Counted from the first letter of the stretch, positions 62,201 through 64,000 are shown. The stretch is 64,000 nucleotides of DNA from Hydractinia symbiolongicarpus (GCF_029227915.1 NC_079878.1:8868001-8932000); one strand, 5' to 3'. The notes: generated from the sequence alone by a model not told the origin. Translations and numbers: made by a program.

Positions 62201-64000
62201 ATTTTATAATAATATTTTATGCCTTAAAAGAAAAACAGTTTTAATATTTTCTGACAATTTATATGCAAAATTTTTAATATATTGAATGTTTGTAATTAGG
62301 TATTTCCAAAAAACTCGATATAGTTTATGCTCTTGACACTTCTGGCGATACGACTGACAAAACTGTTATGGATCTAAAGAAATTCGTACAAGGCTCTCTC
62401 AAGCTTTATGATTTTTCCAATGACAAAACACGCATTGGATTATCAACTTTTGGTGACTCCTTTGATGTCACTTTGCCTGCATCTGATGGAACAAACATGT
62501 ATATTGTTGAAGATGCCATCAGAAAAAGTAAAATCATTGGTGGCATGAGAAATCTTACCAATATGCTAACATCAATCAACAGCAAAGCATTTTCAAATGA
62601 TCGAGGTAATATTGCAAAGGTGTTCCTGTTAGTTCTTGCTGGAAAAAATGCGAAACCAATGGAGAAAGAATTGAGATTTGCCTCGAAACAGCTTCAATCA
62701 CACAACATCCAGATGTTTATTGTCGCAGTTGGAGATGATTTGGATGACAATGAGATTTTGGCATTATCACCAGATAAGAACAATATATTTTTGGCAAAGG
62801 AGAATAAAGATATACCTGGTGGCATAAAGGAATTAGAACAATATATTGGGAAAATTAATGGTAAAGATAATATGTATAATTTCTTAGATTATATTTGCGT
62901 TCTGTAGGATCTCGGTTTTTTTCAAAAGCCTATCTAATTTATGTCGTCCTTTCTTCTCATTATTTTTAATATTATGTTATAGCTTTAAAAGAAATGACAA
63001 ATCTAGCCATTGTATTTGGGCCATCAAACTCAATTAAATCTGTTAAGAAAAACATTGTTGCTGCTATAAGTAAACTAACTGTTTCGACGGAAAAAGTTCT
63101 ACCAGCCATTGTTACCTATGGAAACGAAGTAAAAACACTCTTTGAAATCGGTGATTTACCAAATCTTCAAATTGCTTCTAAAGAAATTCAAAATCTCCAG
63201 GAATCTCAACCGGGAAACACTATTACTGAAGCACTAAAGAGTTCAAAATCTTTATTAACCAGTAGAAGACCATCTGCAACAAAAACAATATGGCTTGTCC
63301 TATCAAGTAATATTGCAAACCCTGATGCTCTAAAAAACAAGATCAAGGAAATGCAAGGAGATGGTTACCAGGTTTTAATTTTTGCAACCAAAGATATTGA
63401 TAATAAAATAACAGATATTATTAAGGATGGCAACATCGATATTGTCAAAATAATGGATGATATAAATAAACTTGACACTGACAAAGTCATCGATTCAATA
63501 GAAACAGGTATTTGATATGTTCATGAAAATTGATCTTAAATATTTGAACACATTAATAGTAAGAAATAAGAAACAACAGCTGCATCCCTTCCAGTTTATT
63601 GATTTCAATATCAATAGATCTAGCCACTACTTTTGTGAATAATCTATCAGTTCTCTTCTAACTTTAAGATATTCCGAATGAAAATAAAATCAGTTGATCT
63701 TATTCACAAAATTACTATCCTTCTTCTTCTTTTTAACACTTGTGTACACAAATACACAAACATTTGTGTATTTTTCTGATGTCACATAACCTGAATTTCC
63801 CAGACCCGACTTAATTACTATTTTTAGAATATGTTAACGGAATATCTGATTGTCTAACATAGCCTTTATCTTCATCTTCTGAATTAGATCCTTGCAATAA
63901 GATGAAATGCACCCATTCATCTATTTGTGTCAAGAAGCAAGATAAGACAGCGGAATGTGTTTGCATTTCATGTGAAACATTTACATATAAACCCGTGTGT
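4865..64000 (+). CDS. Giant secreted NtA-FS-GON-(vWA-vWA-FS)n protein gene; 87 exons, 3' end outside window
   Basis: A single spliced gene predicted to encode at least about 11,800 residues. Order: signal peptide, agrin NtA-like domain, FS1, GON domain, FS2, FS3, vWA1, FS4, then 25 cassettes of vWA-a, vWA-b, FS. One signal peptide starts the series, every exon joins in frame, and no terminal stop exon is seen between modules, so I read it as one gene rather than a cluster. Introns are GT-AG, 73 bp to about 2.2 kb, and phase 1 except those inside GON and vWA-21 (phase 0). FS modules have ten Cys (FOLN hairpin plus Kazal), as in agrin and follistatin. The vWA domains resemble the matrilin/collagen VI/cochlin group, with the GARPxxPK and VxVIGVG signatures. 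Probable role (inference): matrix or cell-surface scaffold. The true transcript could use alternative exons or split into several transcripts; no RNA evidence is available here. Confidence 0.85.
5235..7435 (+). other. Intron 1 (2.2 kb)
   Basis: Longest intron. It holds short (CAGA)-rich tracts at 6978-6991 and 7156-7184 and AT-rich filler. One weak candidate for a missing NtA exon is described separately at 5977-6057. Nothing else coding was recognised. Confidence 0.6.
5977..6057 (+). other. Speculative small exon completing NtA
   Basis: After a good acceptor (TTCTTTTCCAG) an open frame of 81 bases would keep phase 1 on both sides and encode a peptide containing NKILMIELGTRL, loosely similar in pattern to the last strand/helix of agrin NtA (SSLMRITLRNLEE). 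The donor TTTC|GTTTAT is poor; the better donor at 6038 breaks the frame. Low confidence. Confidence 0.15.
7436..7699 (+). CDS. Exon 2: linker with furin-type site, FS module 1
   Basis: Phase 1 in and out, 88 codons. A Gly/Asn linker is followed by SARKRRAA (RKRR at 7465-7476), a consensus proprotein-convertase site, and then a ten-Cys FOLN+Kazal module with the Kazal core VCGDDDYTYPNEC. Cleavage there would release or nick the NtA domain from the rest. Donor TTGTA|GTAAGT. Confidence 0.88.
7700..8436 (+). other. Intron between FS1 and GON
   Basis: 737 bases of AT-rich sequence with no exon recognised. Around 8250-8330 there are several TATGC/GCATA words, giving weak self-complementarity. Confidence 0.5.
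8437..8720 (+). CDS. Exon 3: GON domain, N-terminal half
   Basis: Encodes the start of a GON domain as known from ADAMTS9/ADAMTS20 and worm GON-1: SCKDLRDSG, LDGEYFF, IKVYCHGM, PKDYITLPTGPVNNYA and GITRFNK are its signature stretches. Phase 1 in, phase 0 out (AACAAG|GTTTGT). GON normally sits at the C-terminus of ADAMTS proteases; no metalloprotease or thrombospondin repeats are seen here. Confidence 0.85.
8998..9346 (+). CDS. Exon 4: GON domain, C-terminal half
   Basis: Starts in phase 0 (CCAG|GTTAAAGTT). Continues the GON fold: DDYQYAET, FGTAGDCYSA, GGFMIDLTGTGLKV, VEWTV and CGGWCGQCLP. The AGDCYS and GTGL motifs and the CGG-CG-C cluster are diagnostic. Phase 1 out. Confidence 0.87.
9436..9642 (+). 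CDS. Exon 5: FS module 2
   Basis: Ten-Cys FOLN+Kazal unit directly after GON; Kazal core VCGDDGKTYNNEC. The 207-base exon, phase 1 on both sides, is the standard FS exon size for this gene. Confidence 0.9.
9727..9939 (+). CDS. Exon 6: FS module 3
   Basis: FS unit beginning GKGSCATKNC rather than the usual DPC; Kazal core VCGSNYRTYINDC. 213 bases, phase 1. Separated from FS2 by an 84-bp intron, so FS2 and FS3 look like a local tandem pair. Confidence 0.9.
9940..11098 (+). other. Intron between FS3 and vWA1 with dispersed repeat
   Basis: 1.16 kb intron. About 10190-10890 differs from the flanking AT-rich DNA and looks like an inserted non-coding repeat; see the separate repeat entry. Confidence 0.6.
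10190..10890. repeat. Interspersed element with internal ~155-bp degenerate repeats
   Basis: The motif GACGTC or ACGTCA recurs (about 10310, 10331, 10412, 10521, 10683, 10834). Two diverged copies of a ~155-bp unit share AACCTTnATATCTCA, CATATACATTTTCTTGATCAGCG, TTTAAG and AGGCAACA blocks (starts near 10520 and 10680), and a third copy begins at 10833. The ends carry TATATTTATAA-like words (near 10190 and 10892). No ORF. Likely a non-autonomous dispersed repeat. Confidence 0.55.
11099..11668 (+). CDS. Exon 7: vWA domain 1 (type b, unpaired)
   Basis: Complete vWA fold of 190 codons: first strand DVVFALGGY lacks the MIDAS Asp, then VNIGLLTYD, ERGMDAAADSIF, LVLFTDVSG (beta4 acidic residue kept) and DTIMIGAGNKV. 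It is the only vWA without a type-a partner before it, so the array starts with a half cassette. Confidence 0.9.
11669..12182 (+). other. Intron 7
   Basis: 514 bases of AT-rich sequence; no exon, repeat or site recognised. Confidence 0.5.
12183..12392 (+). CDS. Exon 8: FS module 4
   Basis: FS unit starting ARCRQLDC; Kazal core VCASNGKSYASSC. 210 bases; donor TGTC|GTATGT gives phase 1. Confidence 0.9.
12605..12844 (+). CDS. Exon 9: vWA 2 (type a), first part
   Basis: First strand VVFAFDASDSTS carries a full D-x-S-x-S, one of only three in the array. RVGLLLFG forms the next strand. An RGD (12790-12798, context LERGDNQ) lies in the following loop. Ends in the Gly-Gly region (RKQG|G) at a phase-1 intron. 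Confidence 0.88.
13078..13398 (+). CDS. Exon 10: vWA 2 (type a), second part
   Basis: Continues GGKGDLPKAL, DKEIILFTNGAD and NMKFGITGEV, then ends PLPG. The two exons together give 187 codons, the usual size. The intron falls inside the GG motif before the third MIDAS loop. Confidence 0.87.
13622..14173 (+). CDS. Exon 11: vWA 3 (type b)
   Basis: First strand DIIFALGGN without Asp; RIGVVVYGE, STKNGARPNMPK (the classical GARPxxPK of matrilin/collagen vWA domains), VAIIFADDK, VKVVFVHSG. Single exon, phase 1 both sides. Confidence 0.9.
14433..14642 (+). CDS. Exon 12: FS module 5
   Basis: DPCLFVTC start; Kazal core ICADDGNSYSSEC. Closes cassette 1. Confidence 0.9.
14643..15063 (+). other. Intron between FS5 and vWA4
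   Basis: 421 bases, AT-rich, with a TATATATA run near 15020-15033. Nothing else seen. Confidence 0.5.
15064..15417 (+). CDS. Exon 13: vWA 4 (type a), first part
   Basis: FVIMDNSNQ gives D-x-S only. GSLITYSN and VLILSRG follow; the exon stops right after the beta4 strand (ILSRG|), phase 1. The GG-R-N motif is poor (NNLPRLDRAL). Confidence 0.86.
15418..15890 (+). other. Intron inside vWA4
   Basis: 473 bases; includes two similar words, AGTACCTTCATAAGTACCCACT and GTGGGTACTTCATCC (15480-15535). No exon found. Confidence 0.45.
15891..16100 (+). CDS. Exon 14: vWA 4 (type a), second part
   Basis: Supplies the last helices and strands (TELANMKNMM, ARLYMVTLHD, NLFITDKNQ). The usual VxVIGxG strand is replaced by YMVTLHD, so this domain is divergent. 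Phase 1 to 1. Confidence 0.83.
16367..16912 (+). CDS. Exon 15: vWA 5 (type b)
   Basis: MVLSFGLSG in place of D-x-S; VAAVKYGN, VPKVIVFLTNQKP, VKIVVIGIGDD. 182 codons; donor CCAG|GTATTT. Confidence 0.9.
16913..17293 (+). other. Intron between vWA5 and FS6
   Basis: 381 bases; nothing recognised beyond AT-rich sequence. Confidence 0.45.
17294..17500 (+). CDS. Exon 16: FS module 6
   Basis: DPCLTAIC; Kazal core VCASNGRTYGSKC. All ten Cys present; standard 207-base exon. Confidence 0.92.
17779..18342 (+). CDS. Exon 17: vWA 6 (type a)
   Basis: VVFLLDSSNEVS; RVSIVNVGE; RIGGDKNVD; QVVVVIIAG with no acidic beta4 residue; VKVSIIGVGKG. A clear type-a member. Confidence 0.92.
18651..19184 (+). CDS. Exon 18: vWA 7 (type b, divergent)
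   Basis: First strand LLVFWPSRY has neither D-x-S nor the LG of its class. AHIAALTYN, ITVVFIIDSMP and KIILLGVGEN keep the fold pattern. No GAR motif. 178 codons. Confidence 0.87.
19420..19626 (+). CDS. Exon 19: FS module 7
   Basis: DACTKIQC start, Kazal core VCGSNGLTYTSSC. It contains no Met codon, so start-codon-based ORF calling would miss it. Donor TGCA|GTAAGT. Confidence 0.9.
19627..21672 (+). other. 2.0-kb intron between FS7 and vWA8
   Basis: Second longest intron. It contains a candidate inverted-repeat element (20296-21552) and a short tandem AAAAGTTCnAAATACCCTAAA pair at about 21058-21102. No exon recognised. Confidence 0.5.
20296..21552. mobile_element. Possible inverted-repeat element in intron
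   Basis: Left edge GAGTTGCGAGTTCC...GCGAGTTGC (20296-20325) faces right edge GCAACTCACGGAACTCACAACTC (21529-21552) as inverted repeats. Further CAACTCAC words occur near 21500. No transposase frame and no clear target duplication, so this is tentative. Confidence 0.35.
21673..22230 (+). CDS. Exon 20: vWA 8 (type a)
   Basis: LVYLIDTSEGIS; RVSIVTYGT; KNGGPPQLVEA replaces the GG-R-N motif; TIIIFMASHP; AKVVIVGLNKD. Donor AACTG|GTAAAA. Confidence 0.92.
22356..22907 (+). CDS. Exon 21: vWA 9 (type b)
   Basis: LGFLFAASE; VGSVIYGT; KSNGARPTVPKVLV; VKIIPISVGPDAD. The 125-bp intron before it separates it from its type-a partner. Confidence 0.92.
23058..23264 (+). CDS. Exon 22: FS module 8
   Basis: DPCNKISC; Kazal core ICGKDGKTYSSEC. 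Ends TGTT|GTAAGT, so the shared codon becomes TCC (Ser) at the join. Confidence 0.9.
23484..24050 (+). CDS. Exon 23: vWA 10 (type a)
   Basis: MIYLIDSSDGVS; VGILNYAS; NGKRNFKL; LLALLVDGRS, a rare type-a domain with an Asp in the beta4 loop; IDLLIITTDGN. Confidence 0.92.
24312..24848 (+). CDS. Exon 24: vWA 11 (type b)
   Basis: IMFLLGATG; IGVVIYGS; NVLVLFVNQKP; IKVVVIGMGNE. The following 99-bp intron is open in frame, so it could be retained without truncation. Confidence 0.9.
24948..25157 (+). CDS. Exon 25: FS module 9
   Basis: DPCSNTKC; Kazal core VCGDNGKTYASEC; 210 bases. Acceptor TTTTACATCTAG. Confidence 0.9.
25429..25992 (+). CDS. Exon 26: vWA 12 (type a)
   Basis: FIFVLDISNAV; TGIGFILSG; GSETRDFLKAV; KVVVFISSAP; VRVLFIGFGSA. 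Donor TTAAAA|GTAGGT was chosen because it keeps phase 1; the GT at 25997 does not. Confidence 0.88.
26288..26836 (+). CDS. Exon 27: vWA 13 (type b)
   Basis: VGFVLGFTS; AGIITYGN; QSSGGRPNSEKTLVVF; VNIVSIGVGGK. Typical type b. Confidence 0.92.
27002..27214 (+). CDS. Exon 28: FS module 10 (divergent Kazal)
   Basis: DPCLSSPC start; Kazal core VCASDGSTQASEC has Gln where nearly every other copy has Tyr, and two extra residues precede it (KSPHFVC). 213 bases. Confidence 0.88.
27403..27969 (+). CDS. Exon 29: vWA 14 (type a)
   Basis: LIYLLDVSQLT; RMEIVLFDD; LKEKKEADFKKAF without GG; VLVLITTSNN; VKIVTVGLGKR. Acceptor TATTTATATAG. Confidence 0.9.
28118..28654 (+). CDS. Exon 30: vWA 15 (type b)
   Basis: ILFILGTGQS; HAGTIIYSP; NGLNEAIRVF; SIVLFTDQN with the beta4 Asp; MKVIVVTLGKN. 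Confidence 0.9.
28868..29074 (+). CDS. Exon 31: FS module 11
   Basis: DPCDEKVC; Kazal core VCGSDGLSYASQC. Donor TGCT|GTATGT. Confidence 0.9.
29168..29728 (+). CDS. Exon 32: vWA 16 (type a), with twin donor sites
   Basis: IVYAIDTSNNI; MALVNYGS; LGGSRRIDNVL; LILFVGGS; VKITVVGFGEN. The 3' end is duplicated: AATACAG|GTAG at 29716 and AATACAG|GTAA at 29728. Both give phase 1 and differ by four residues (NTG versus NTGRNTG). Confidence 0.9.
29836..30369 (+). CDS. Exon 33: vWA 17 (type b)
   Basis: LLFIVGASSS; VGVLSYGR; NPGDGKRLDLAL; IIVMLDQRPEPD; IELITIGFGKN. A textbook type-b GDGxRxD motif. Confidence 0.92.
30576..30782 (+). CDS. Exon 34: FS module 12
   Basis: DPCKEKAC; Kazal core VCGNDGNSYASLC (Leu replaces the usual Glu/Lys before Cys). 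207 bases. Confidence 0.9.
30783..31272 (+). other. Intron between FS12 and vWA18
   Basis: 490 bases. It contains a hairpin-forming sequence at about 30926-30960 (AACGACCTGT...ACAGGCCGTT, one mismatch) followed by a T run. No exon seen. Confidence 0.5.
30926..30960. repeat. Intronic hairpin followed by T run
   Basis: Arms AACGACCTGT and ACAGGCCGTT (one mismatch) around the loop TGTGCT, then TATTTTTC. It lies inside an intron; function unknown. Confidence 0.4.
31273..31824 (+). CDS. Exon 35: vWA 18 (type a)
   Basis: IIFLLDISSDV; RVGLIGFGE; IGGTRNLDIGM, closest in the array to the canonical GGTRT loop but with Asn for Thr; VIVALTTGSE; PNFIFVEFGDS. Confidence 0.92.
32072..32614 (+). CDS. Exon 36: vWA 19 (type b) with an extra Cys pair
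   Basis: IGVLIGAQS; VGVILYGK; PADGFRLDKAL; SDCSPGTVACPNK contains two Cys eight residues apart, where other copies have NGAR; LLLFTDRKPDE; VKIVSVVLGL. The Cys pair probably forms a loop disulfide (inference). Confidence 0.91.
32889..33095 (+). CDS. Exon 37: FS module 13
   Basis: DACKNVKC; Kazal core VCGSDGKTYGNEC. Acceptor TTGTTAACAG. Confidence 0.91.
33390..33788 (+). CDS. Exon 38: vWA 20 (type a), first part
   Basis: VVYIIDGSSSVP has complete D-x-S-x-S; RFSIATFGK; SGGDRRIDLEL; LVVLVLYGR. The exon ends before the last VxVIGVG strand (KLVRG|), phase 1. Confidence 0.9.
34051..34209 (+). CDS. Exon 39: vWA 20 (type a), second part
   Basis: 53-codon exon giving LGVKIAVIGVGDK and the terminal helix. 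Acceptor CATACGTTAG. Together with exon 38 it makes 186 codons. Confidence 0.88.
34329..34549 (+). CDS. Exon 40: vWA 21 (type b), first part
   Basis: ITFILGASN; AIAVILNK; ends NYIITLR at a phase-0 intron (CTGCGG|GTAAGT), the only phase-0 intron in the vWA array. The YG motif of its class is missing. Confidence 0.87.
34623..34923 (+). CDS. Exon 41: vWA 21 (type b), second part
   Basis: Phase 0 in, phase 1 out. TPINARNLLSSL, KTIVLFVDKLP, FRIIVVGAGSK. The 73-bp intron before it is one of the two shortest in the gene. Confidence 0.87.
35034..35240 (+). CDS. Exon 42: FS module 14 (divergent start)
   Basis: Begins GISCNSC instead of DPC; Kazal core VCGSDGKTYANVEC has one residue more than usual before Cys. 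207 bases, ten Cys kept. Confidence 0.89.
35321..35887 (+). CDS. Exon 43: vWA 22 (type a)
   Basis: IVIAVDGSEDV; RVSILVYSN; GNGKRNLTLVF; YILLFINGPND; IQITVVGVGGK. An 80-bp intron separates it from FS14. Confidence 0.92.
36123..36662 (+). CDS. Exon 44: vWA 23 (type b)
   Basis: MIFVMGIDEG; IGVVIYGS; PSSEGIKEGL; SIILFTTKAP; IKVIVVGVGEK. Acidic C-terminal segment DNDDVDNVV. Confidence 0.92.
36835..37041 (+). CDS. Exon 45: FS module 15 (divergent Kazal)
   Basis: DPCIKKDC; the Kazal core is VCDDNEETHASEC: Gly after Cys is Asp, Gly before the Thr is Glu and Tyr is His. These changes hit the most conserved Kazal positions while all ten Cys remain. Confidence 0.88.
37130..37687 (+). CDS. Exon 46: vWA 24 (type a)
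   Basis: VAYMMDASSNN; VSIISYGK; KEGREDVPAAL; VLIVFRNNG; VKIITVGLGEQ. An 88-bp intron precedes it. Confidence 0.91.
37836..38399 (+). CDS. Exon 47: vWA 25 (type b)
   Basis: LGIVLGVSSS; VGIVLYGE; YPGDGSDVNKAL; TKNGARIGVGKVILLFVDKKSDEDP in two adjoining blocks; IKIITIGVGSD. A near-consensus type-b domain. Confidence 0.93.
38693..38902 (+). CDS. Exon 48: FS module 16
   Basis: Because exon 47 ends in A, the join gives NPC rather than DPC. One extra residue in CKSKGYSLVC makes it 210 bases. Kazal core VCGSDGRTYATKC. Confidence 0.9.
39004..39528 (+). CDS. Exon 49: vWA 26 (type a, degenerate)
   Basis: VVYLVHDTSKL keeps D-x-S with an extra His. The central part is reduced: no YG strand and no GG loop (EQTEIYINQITPSSGEQ instead). 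LVLILDQKID has the beta4 Asp; VRVVVVGAGTD is intact. 175 codons, the shortest type-a domain apart from vWA44-like size. Confidence 0.87.
39626..40165 (+). CDS. Exon 50: vWA 27 (type b with Asp)
   Basis: VVILDTKAVR is the only type-b first strand with an Asp (D-T-K, not D-x-S). VGIVLNGD; NRGEGYDIDSSL; LVIFRTYEA; YKVVVVGLGQD. Preceded by a 97-bp intron. Confidence 0.91.
40498..40707 (+). CDS. Exon 51: FS module 17
   Basis: DPCRLVTC; Asn-rich CDKNNNKPVC before the Kazal core VCGSNGLTYQSKC. 210 bases. Confidence 0.9.
40891..41508 (+). CDS. Exon 52: vWA 28 (type a, longest)
   Basis: MFYLLDISKDV; FSVFFYPSS; an enlarged middle loop (SEEFKEIKFKEDRKLDTAL); VIVAFVAGESDP; IQLLFIVDKKK replaces VxVIGVG. 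206 codons, about 20 more than its class. Confidence 0.89.
41711..42247 (+). CDS. Exon 53: vWA 29 (type b)
   Basis: IGILMGGPY; VGVVTYGQ; TNYGARKLAAKRLLVFVTD; VKIIVLTVGLP. Ends LNPG with donor CCAG|GTGTGT. Confidence 0.92.
42248..42844 (+). other. Intron between vWA29 and FS18
   Basis: 597 bases; AT-rich with no exon or repeat recognised. Confidence 0.45.
42845..43051 (+). CDS. Exon 54: FS module 18
   Basis: DKCKTTSC start; CDFGKC hairpin is one residue short and the C-terminal loop one longer. Kazal core ICASNKRTYASVC has Lys for Gly. Confidence 0.9.
43052..43561 (+). other. Intron between FS18 and vWA30
   Basis: 510 bases, T-rich runs, nothing recognised. Confidence 0.45.
43562..44128 (+). 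CDS. Exon 55: vWA 30 (type a)
   Basis: LVYVIDTSKDS; ISVVKYAD; SKGTRKVDNAL; TANGARANAKKLVILF, the GAR motif more usual in type b; ATITVIGLGTD. Confidence 0.92.
44462..45004 (+). CDS. Exon 56: vWA 31 (type b)
   Basis: LMFVVGTTPD; AGLITIGE; GYNIDAALTL; IIVLFLVDKPDEDP; VKITVVDIKGD lacks the GVG turn. Confidence 0.91.
45165..45371 (+). CDS. Exon 57: FS module 19
   Basis: DPCDIIAC; Kazal core VCGRDGRTYANKC. Donor TGTG|GTATAA. Confidence 0.91.
45492..46064 (+). CDS. Exon 58: vWA 32 (type a)
   Basis: LVVAFDASASVD has complete D-x-S-x-S; RLNLLSFGN; LGGARSISSVL; LLLLVITGNTNP; FKTVVIAVGQN. 191 codons. Confidence 0.92.
46065..46611 (+). other. Intron between vWA32 and vWA33
   Basis: 547 bases, the longest intron between two partner vWA exons. 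No coding content recognised. Confidence 0.45.
46612..47175 (+). CDS. Exon 59: vWA 33 (type b)
   Basis: VVFAMGASSN; VGILTYGN; NPGDGAKFDLAL; SIILFTDSKNSG with Asp; IKLVVVGFGKD. Longer acidic linker (SPDDTADP) at the start. Confidence 0.93.
47306..47512 (+). CDS. Exon 60: FS module 20
   Basis: DPCENADC; Kazal core VCGDNGKTYGSKC. 207 bases. Confidence 0.91.
47631..48182 (+). CDS. Exon 61: vWA 34 (type a)
   Basis: ILFAIDSSSGTS; LGLLNYGS; VDGERNLSPVF; LVVFVLGKINP; IKITLVALSTG. Donor CTCAGG|GTAAGA gives phase 1. Confidence 0.91.
48312..48872 (+). CDS. Exon 62: vWA 35 (type b)
   Basis: IAILFGAHG; LFSLVEIGE; TENGARDGAGREIILF; VKITVVPVGKN. The segment after the third strand is lengthened (ALQSPINVLKNIKFVNK). 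Confidence 0.9.
49037..49243 (+). CDS. Exon 63: FS module 21
   Basis: DACADVKC; Kazal core VCGDNGITYASKC. Confidence 0.91.
49337..49897 (+). CDS. Exon 64: vWA 36 (type a)
   Basis: VIYIIDTSKYTS; VGIIATSA; GYGKLNLNNVL replaces the GG loop; LLLFITTSP; FKISVISIGDA. Donor ACCA|GTATGT. Confidence 0.9.
49971..50543 (+). CDS. Exon 65: vWA 37 (type b)
   Basis: IVAIIGSNA; MSVVLNGN; NKGNGYNLGKSI; TDDGARRDAAKTALIIVD; AKVIFISVGEK. The 73-bp intron before it is one of the two shortest in the gene. Confidence 0.91.
50735..50941 (+). CDS. Exon 66: FS module 22
   Basis: DGCSQKSC start; Kazal core VCGSDGRNYASPC. Acceptor TATTTTTTGTAG. Confidence 0.9.
51049..51642 (+). CDS. Exon 67: vWA 38 (type a)
   Basis: LVFVIDSSNKV; ISLVNYGE; LGGKNNMEEAL; SEHGGRDGVHKHVVLF; ASITVVGVGKH. 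198 codons, with an elongated C-terminal segment (LLNVLFGPKFVEVAD). Confidence 0.92.
51847..52419 (+). CDS. Exon 68: vWA 39 (type b)
   Basis: VVFVFSSAGV; IGAIIDAN; EGESKDIAQAV; TIVIFFNKID; VTLVAVPVGKG. Confidence 0.91.
52420..52908 (+). other. Intron between vWA39 and FS23
   Basis: 489 bases with a TATAG/GTATAG-type simple repeat at about 52496-52527. Nothing coding. Confidence 0.5.
52909..53115 (+). CDS. Exon 69: FS module 23
   Basis: DKCQEKSC; Kazal core LCASDGKTYASEC (Leu before the Cys where most copies have Val or Ile). Confidence 0.91.
53249..53812 (+). CDS. Exon 70: vWA 40 (type a) with a lone Cys
   Basis: VVFAVDTSDAV; IAFTSFGS; MGGKVDYVNML; LILFAVGDANP; ISVFVVSLLDK. A single Cys (IPTCVTVV) near the C-terminus is unusual, as the vWA domains here are otherwise Cys-free except vWA19. 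Confidence 0.91.
53895..54461 (+). CDS. Exon 71: vWA 41 (type b)
   Basis: IGIIFSGNN; VGIIKPTA (YG lost); KSNGGRNHAFKSLLVILHGD; VKTVVVAIGGS. An 82-bp intron precedes it. Confidence 0.9.
54549..54752 (+). CDS. Exon 72: FS module 24 (shortest)
   Basis: DACLKAKC; the FOLN loop is one residue shorter (VENGNKASC), giving the only 204-base FS exon. Kazal core VCGNNGKTYASKC. Confidence 0.91.
55030..55587 (+). CDS. Exon 73: vWA 42 (type a)
   Basis: VAFVIDTSSDV; ISIVNYGR; IGGKRNMGSMF; TNQNGARSKAVKTAILFVHG; IKVIVIAIGEN. Confidence 0.92.
55724..56287 (+). CDS. Exon 74: vWA 43 (type b), alternative acceptor possible
   Basis: VGILMSTFD; FSASIYGD; KGDGVVKNAL; VLLLFIDSGG; VKIIVILSGDP. An upstream acceptor (TGCTTTTAG, exon start 55670) stays in frame and would add 18 residues. 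I chose 55724 because it gives a linker like those of the other copies. Confidence 0.88.
56413..56619 (+). CDS. Exon 75: FS module 25
   Basis: DICDNKVC; Kazal core VCGSDGSTYSSEC. Preceded by a very long T tract. Confidence 0.91.
56779..57306 (+). CDS. Exon 76: vWA 44 (type a, short)
   Basis: LIHAVDMSTDV; VKLVGYAD; LSGFNLEKML; GLILYLNTNL; FIITVVLQPGS. 176 codons; the GG loop and VGVG turn are lost. Confidence 0.88.
57452..58021 (+). CDS. Exon 77: vWA 45 (type b)
   Basis: LGFIMGSYS; IGFITYGK; NPNNGNNVTIAL; LVVFIDQPLLD; VQVTFVALMDK. The intron before it has ACATATTGACCTTG twice (57387 and 57431). Confidence 0.91.
58220..58426 (+). CDS. Exon 78: FS module 26
   Basis: DQCKKDSC; Kazal core ACASNGKLYASRC (Ala before Cys, Leu for Thr). 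Confidence 0.9.
58697..59254 (+). CDS. Exon 79: vWA 46 (type a) with MIDAS-like Thr
   Basis: IVFVVDSSQDVS; RTSVVSYGD; FGGERTLYDAL, the only copy with Thr in the GGxRT loop, the position of the second MIDAS ligand; IVFVSSGPV; YTFVVLDDN. Confidence 0.92.
59341..59916 (+). CDS. Exon 80: vWA 47 (type b)
   Basis: VGLAFLSSDQ; FGIVHNGK; an elongated charged middle (NKEENDKMM); LFVFIGKAA; TPIFVVLEK. A divergent type-b domain after an 86-bp intron. Confidence 0.89.
60091..60297 (+). CDS. Exon 81: FS module 27
   Basis: DPCKENIC; Kazal core VCGDNGKTYASQC. Confidence 0.92.
60413..60973 (+). CDS. Exon 82: vWA 48 (type a)
   Basis: IVIAIDASDRV; ISVTVLSYSD; NGKANISLVL; LVLLVPASP; IKVVVLRIGKT. Donor CTAA|GTAAGT. 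Confidence 0.91.
61237..61779 (+). CDS. Exon 83: vWA 49 (type b)
   Basis: LAFLFGPYA; FGILTYGK; VKNGARKGVPKTVVLFTTED; IKLIVIGYGDK. Confidence 0.92.
61982..62188 (+). CDS. Exon 84: FS module 28
   Basis: Starts ATCSTKKC instead of DPC; Kazal core VCSTSGVTYASTC, with Ser-Thr after the Cys instead of Gly-Ser. 207 bases, ten Cys. Confidence 0.9.
62300..62860 (+). CDS. Exon 85: vWA 50 (type a)
   Basis: IVYALDTSGDT; RIGLSTFGD; IGGMRNLTNML; VFLLVLAGKNAKP; IQMFIVAVGDD. Confidence 0.92.
62983..63507 (+). CDS. Exon 86: vWA 51 (type b)
   Basis: LAIVFGPSN; PAIVTYGN; SQPGNTITEAL; RRPSATKTIWLVLSS; YQVLIFATKD replaces VxVIGVG. 175 codons, short for its class. Confidence 0.9.
63508..63887 (+). other. Last intron in window
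   Basis: 380 bases; TTTGTGTATTT / ACACAAATACACAAACATTTGTGT near 63740-63775 is locally self-complementary. No exon seen. Confidence 0.4.
63888..64000 (+). CDS. Exon 87: FS module 29 (cut by window edge)
   Basis: DPCNKMKC start and six further residues-to-Cys spacings match the FS hairpin; sequence stops at YKPVC, just entering the Kazal core. It shows the gene continues to the right. Confidence 0.88.

Larger units (their letters stand above)
12605..64000 (+). repeat. 25-fold tandem array of vWA(a)-vWA(b)-FS cassettes
   Basis: Each cassette has about 1,275-1,374 coding bases over roughly 1.6-3.8 kb of genomic DNA. Type a begins with a hydrophobic strand ending D-x-S; type b has LG, FG or similar at that place. 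The FS exon follows, 204-213 bases long, and 207 bases in 19 of the 27 exons FS2-FS28. Cassettes are strongly diverged from one another in sequence while exon borders and phases are kept, which points to old duplications. The array runs off the right edge in cassette 25. Confidence 0.9.

Noticed and set aside
11099-63507. Integrin alpha-I or collagen VI gene
   Set aside because: No collagen Gly-X-Y repeats, beta-propeller or transmembrane segments were seen; the similarity is limited to the vWA fold.
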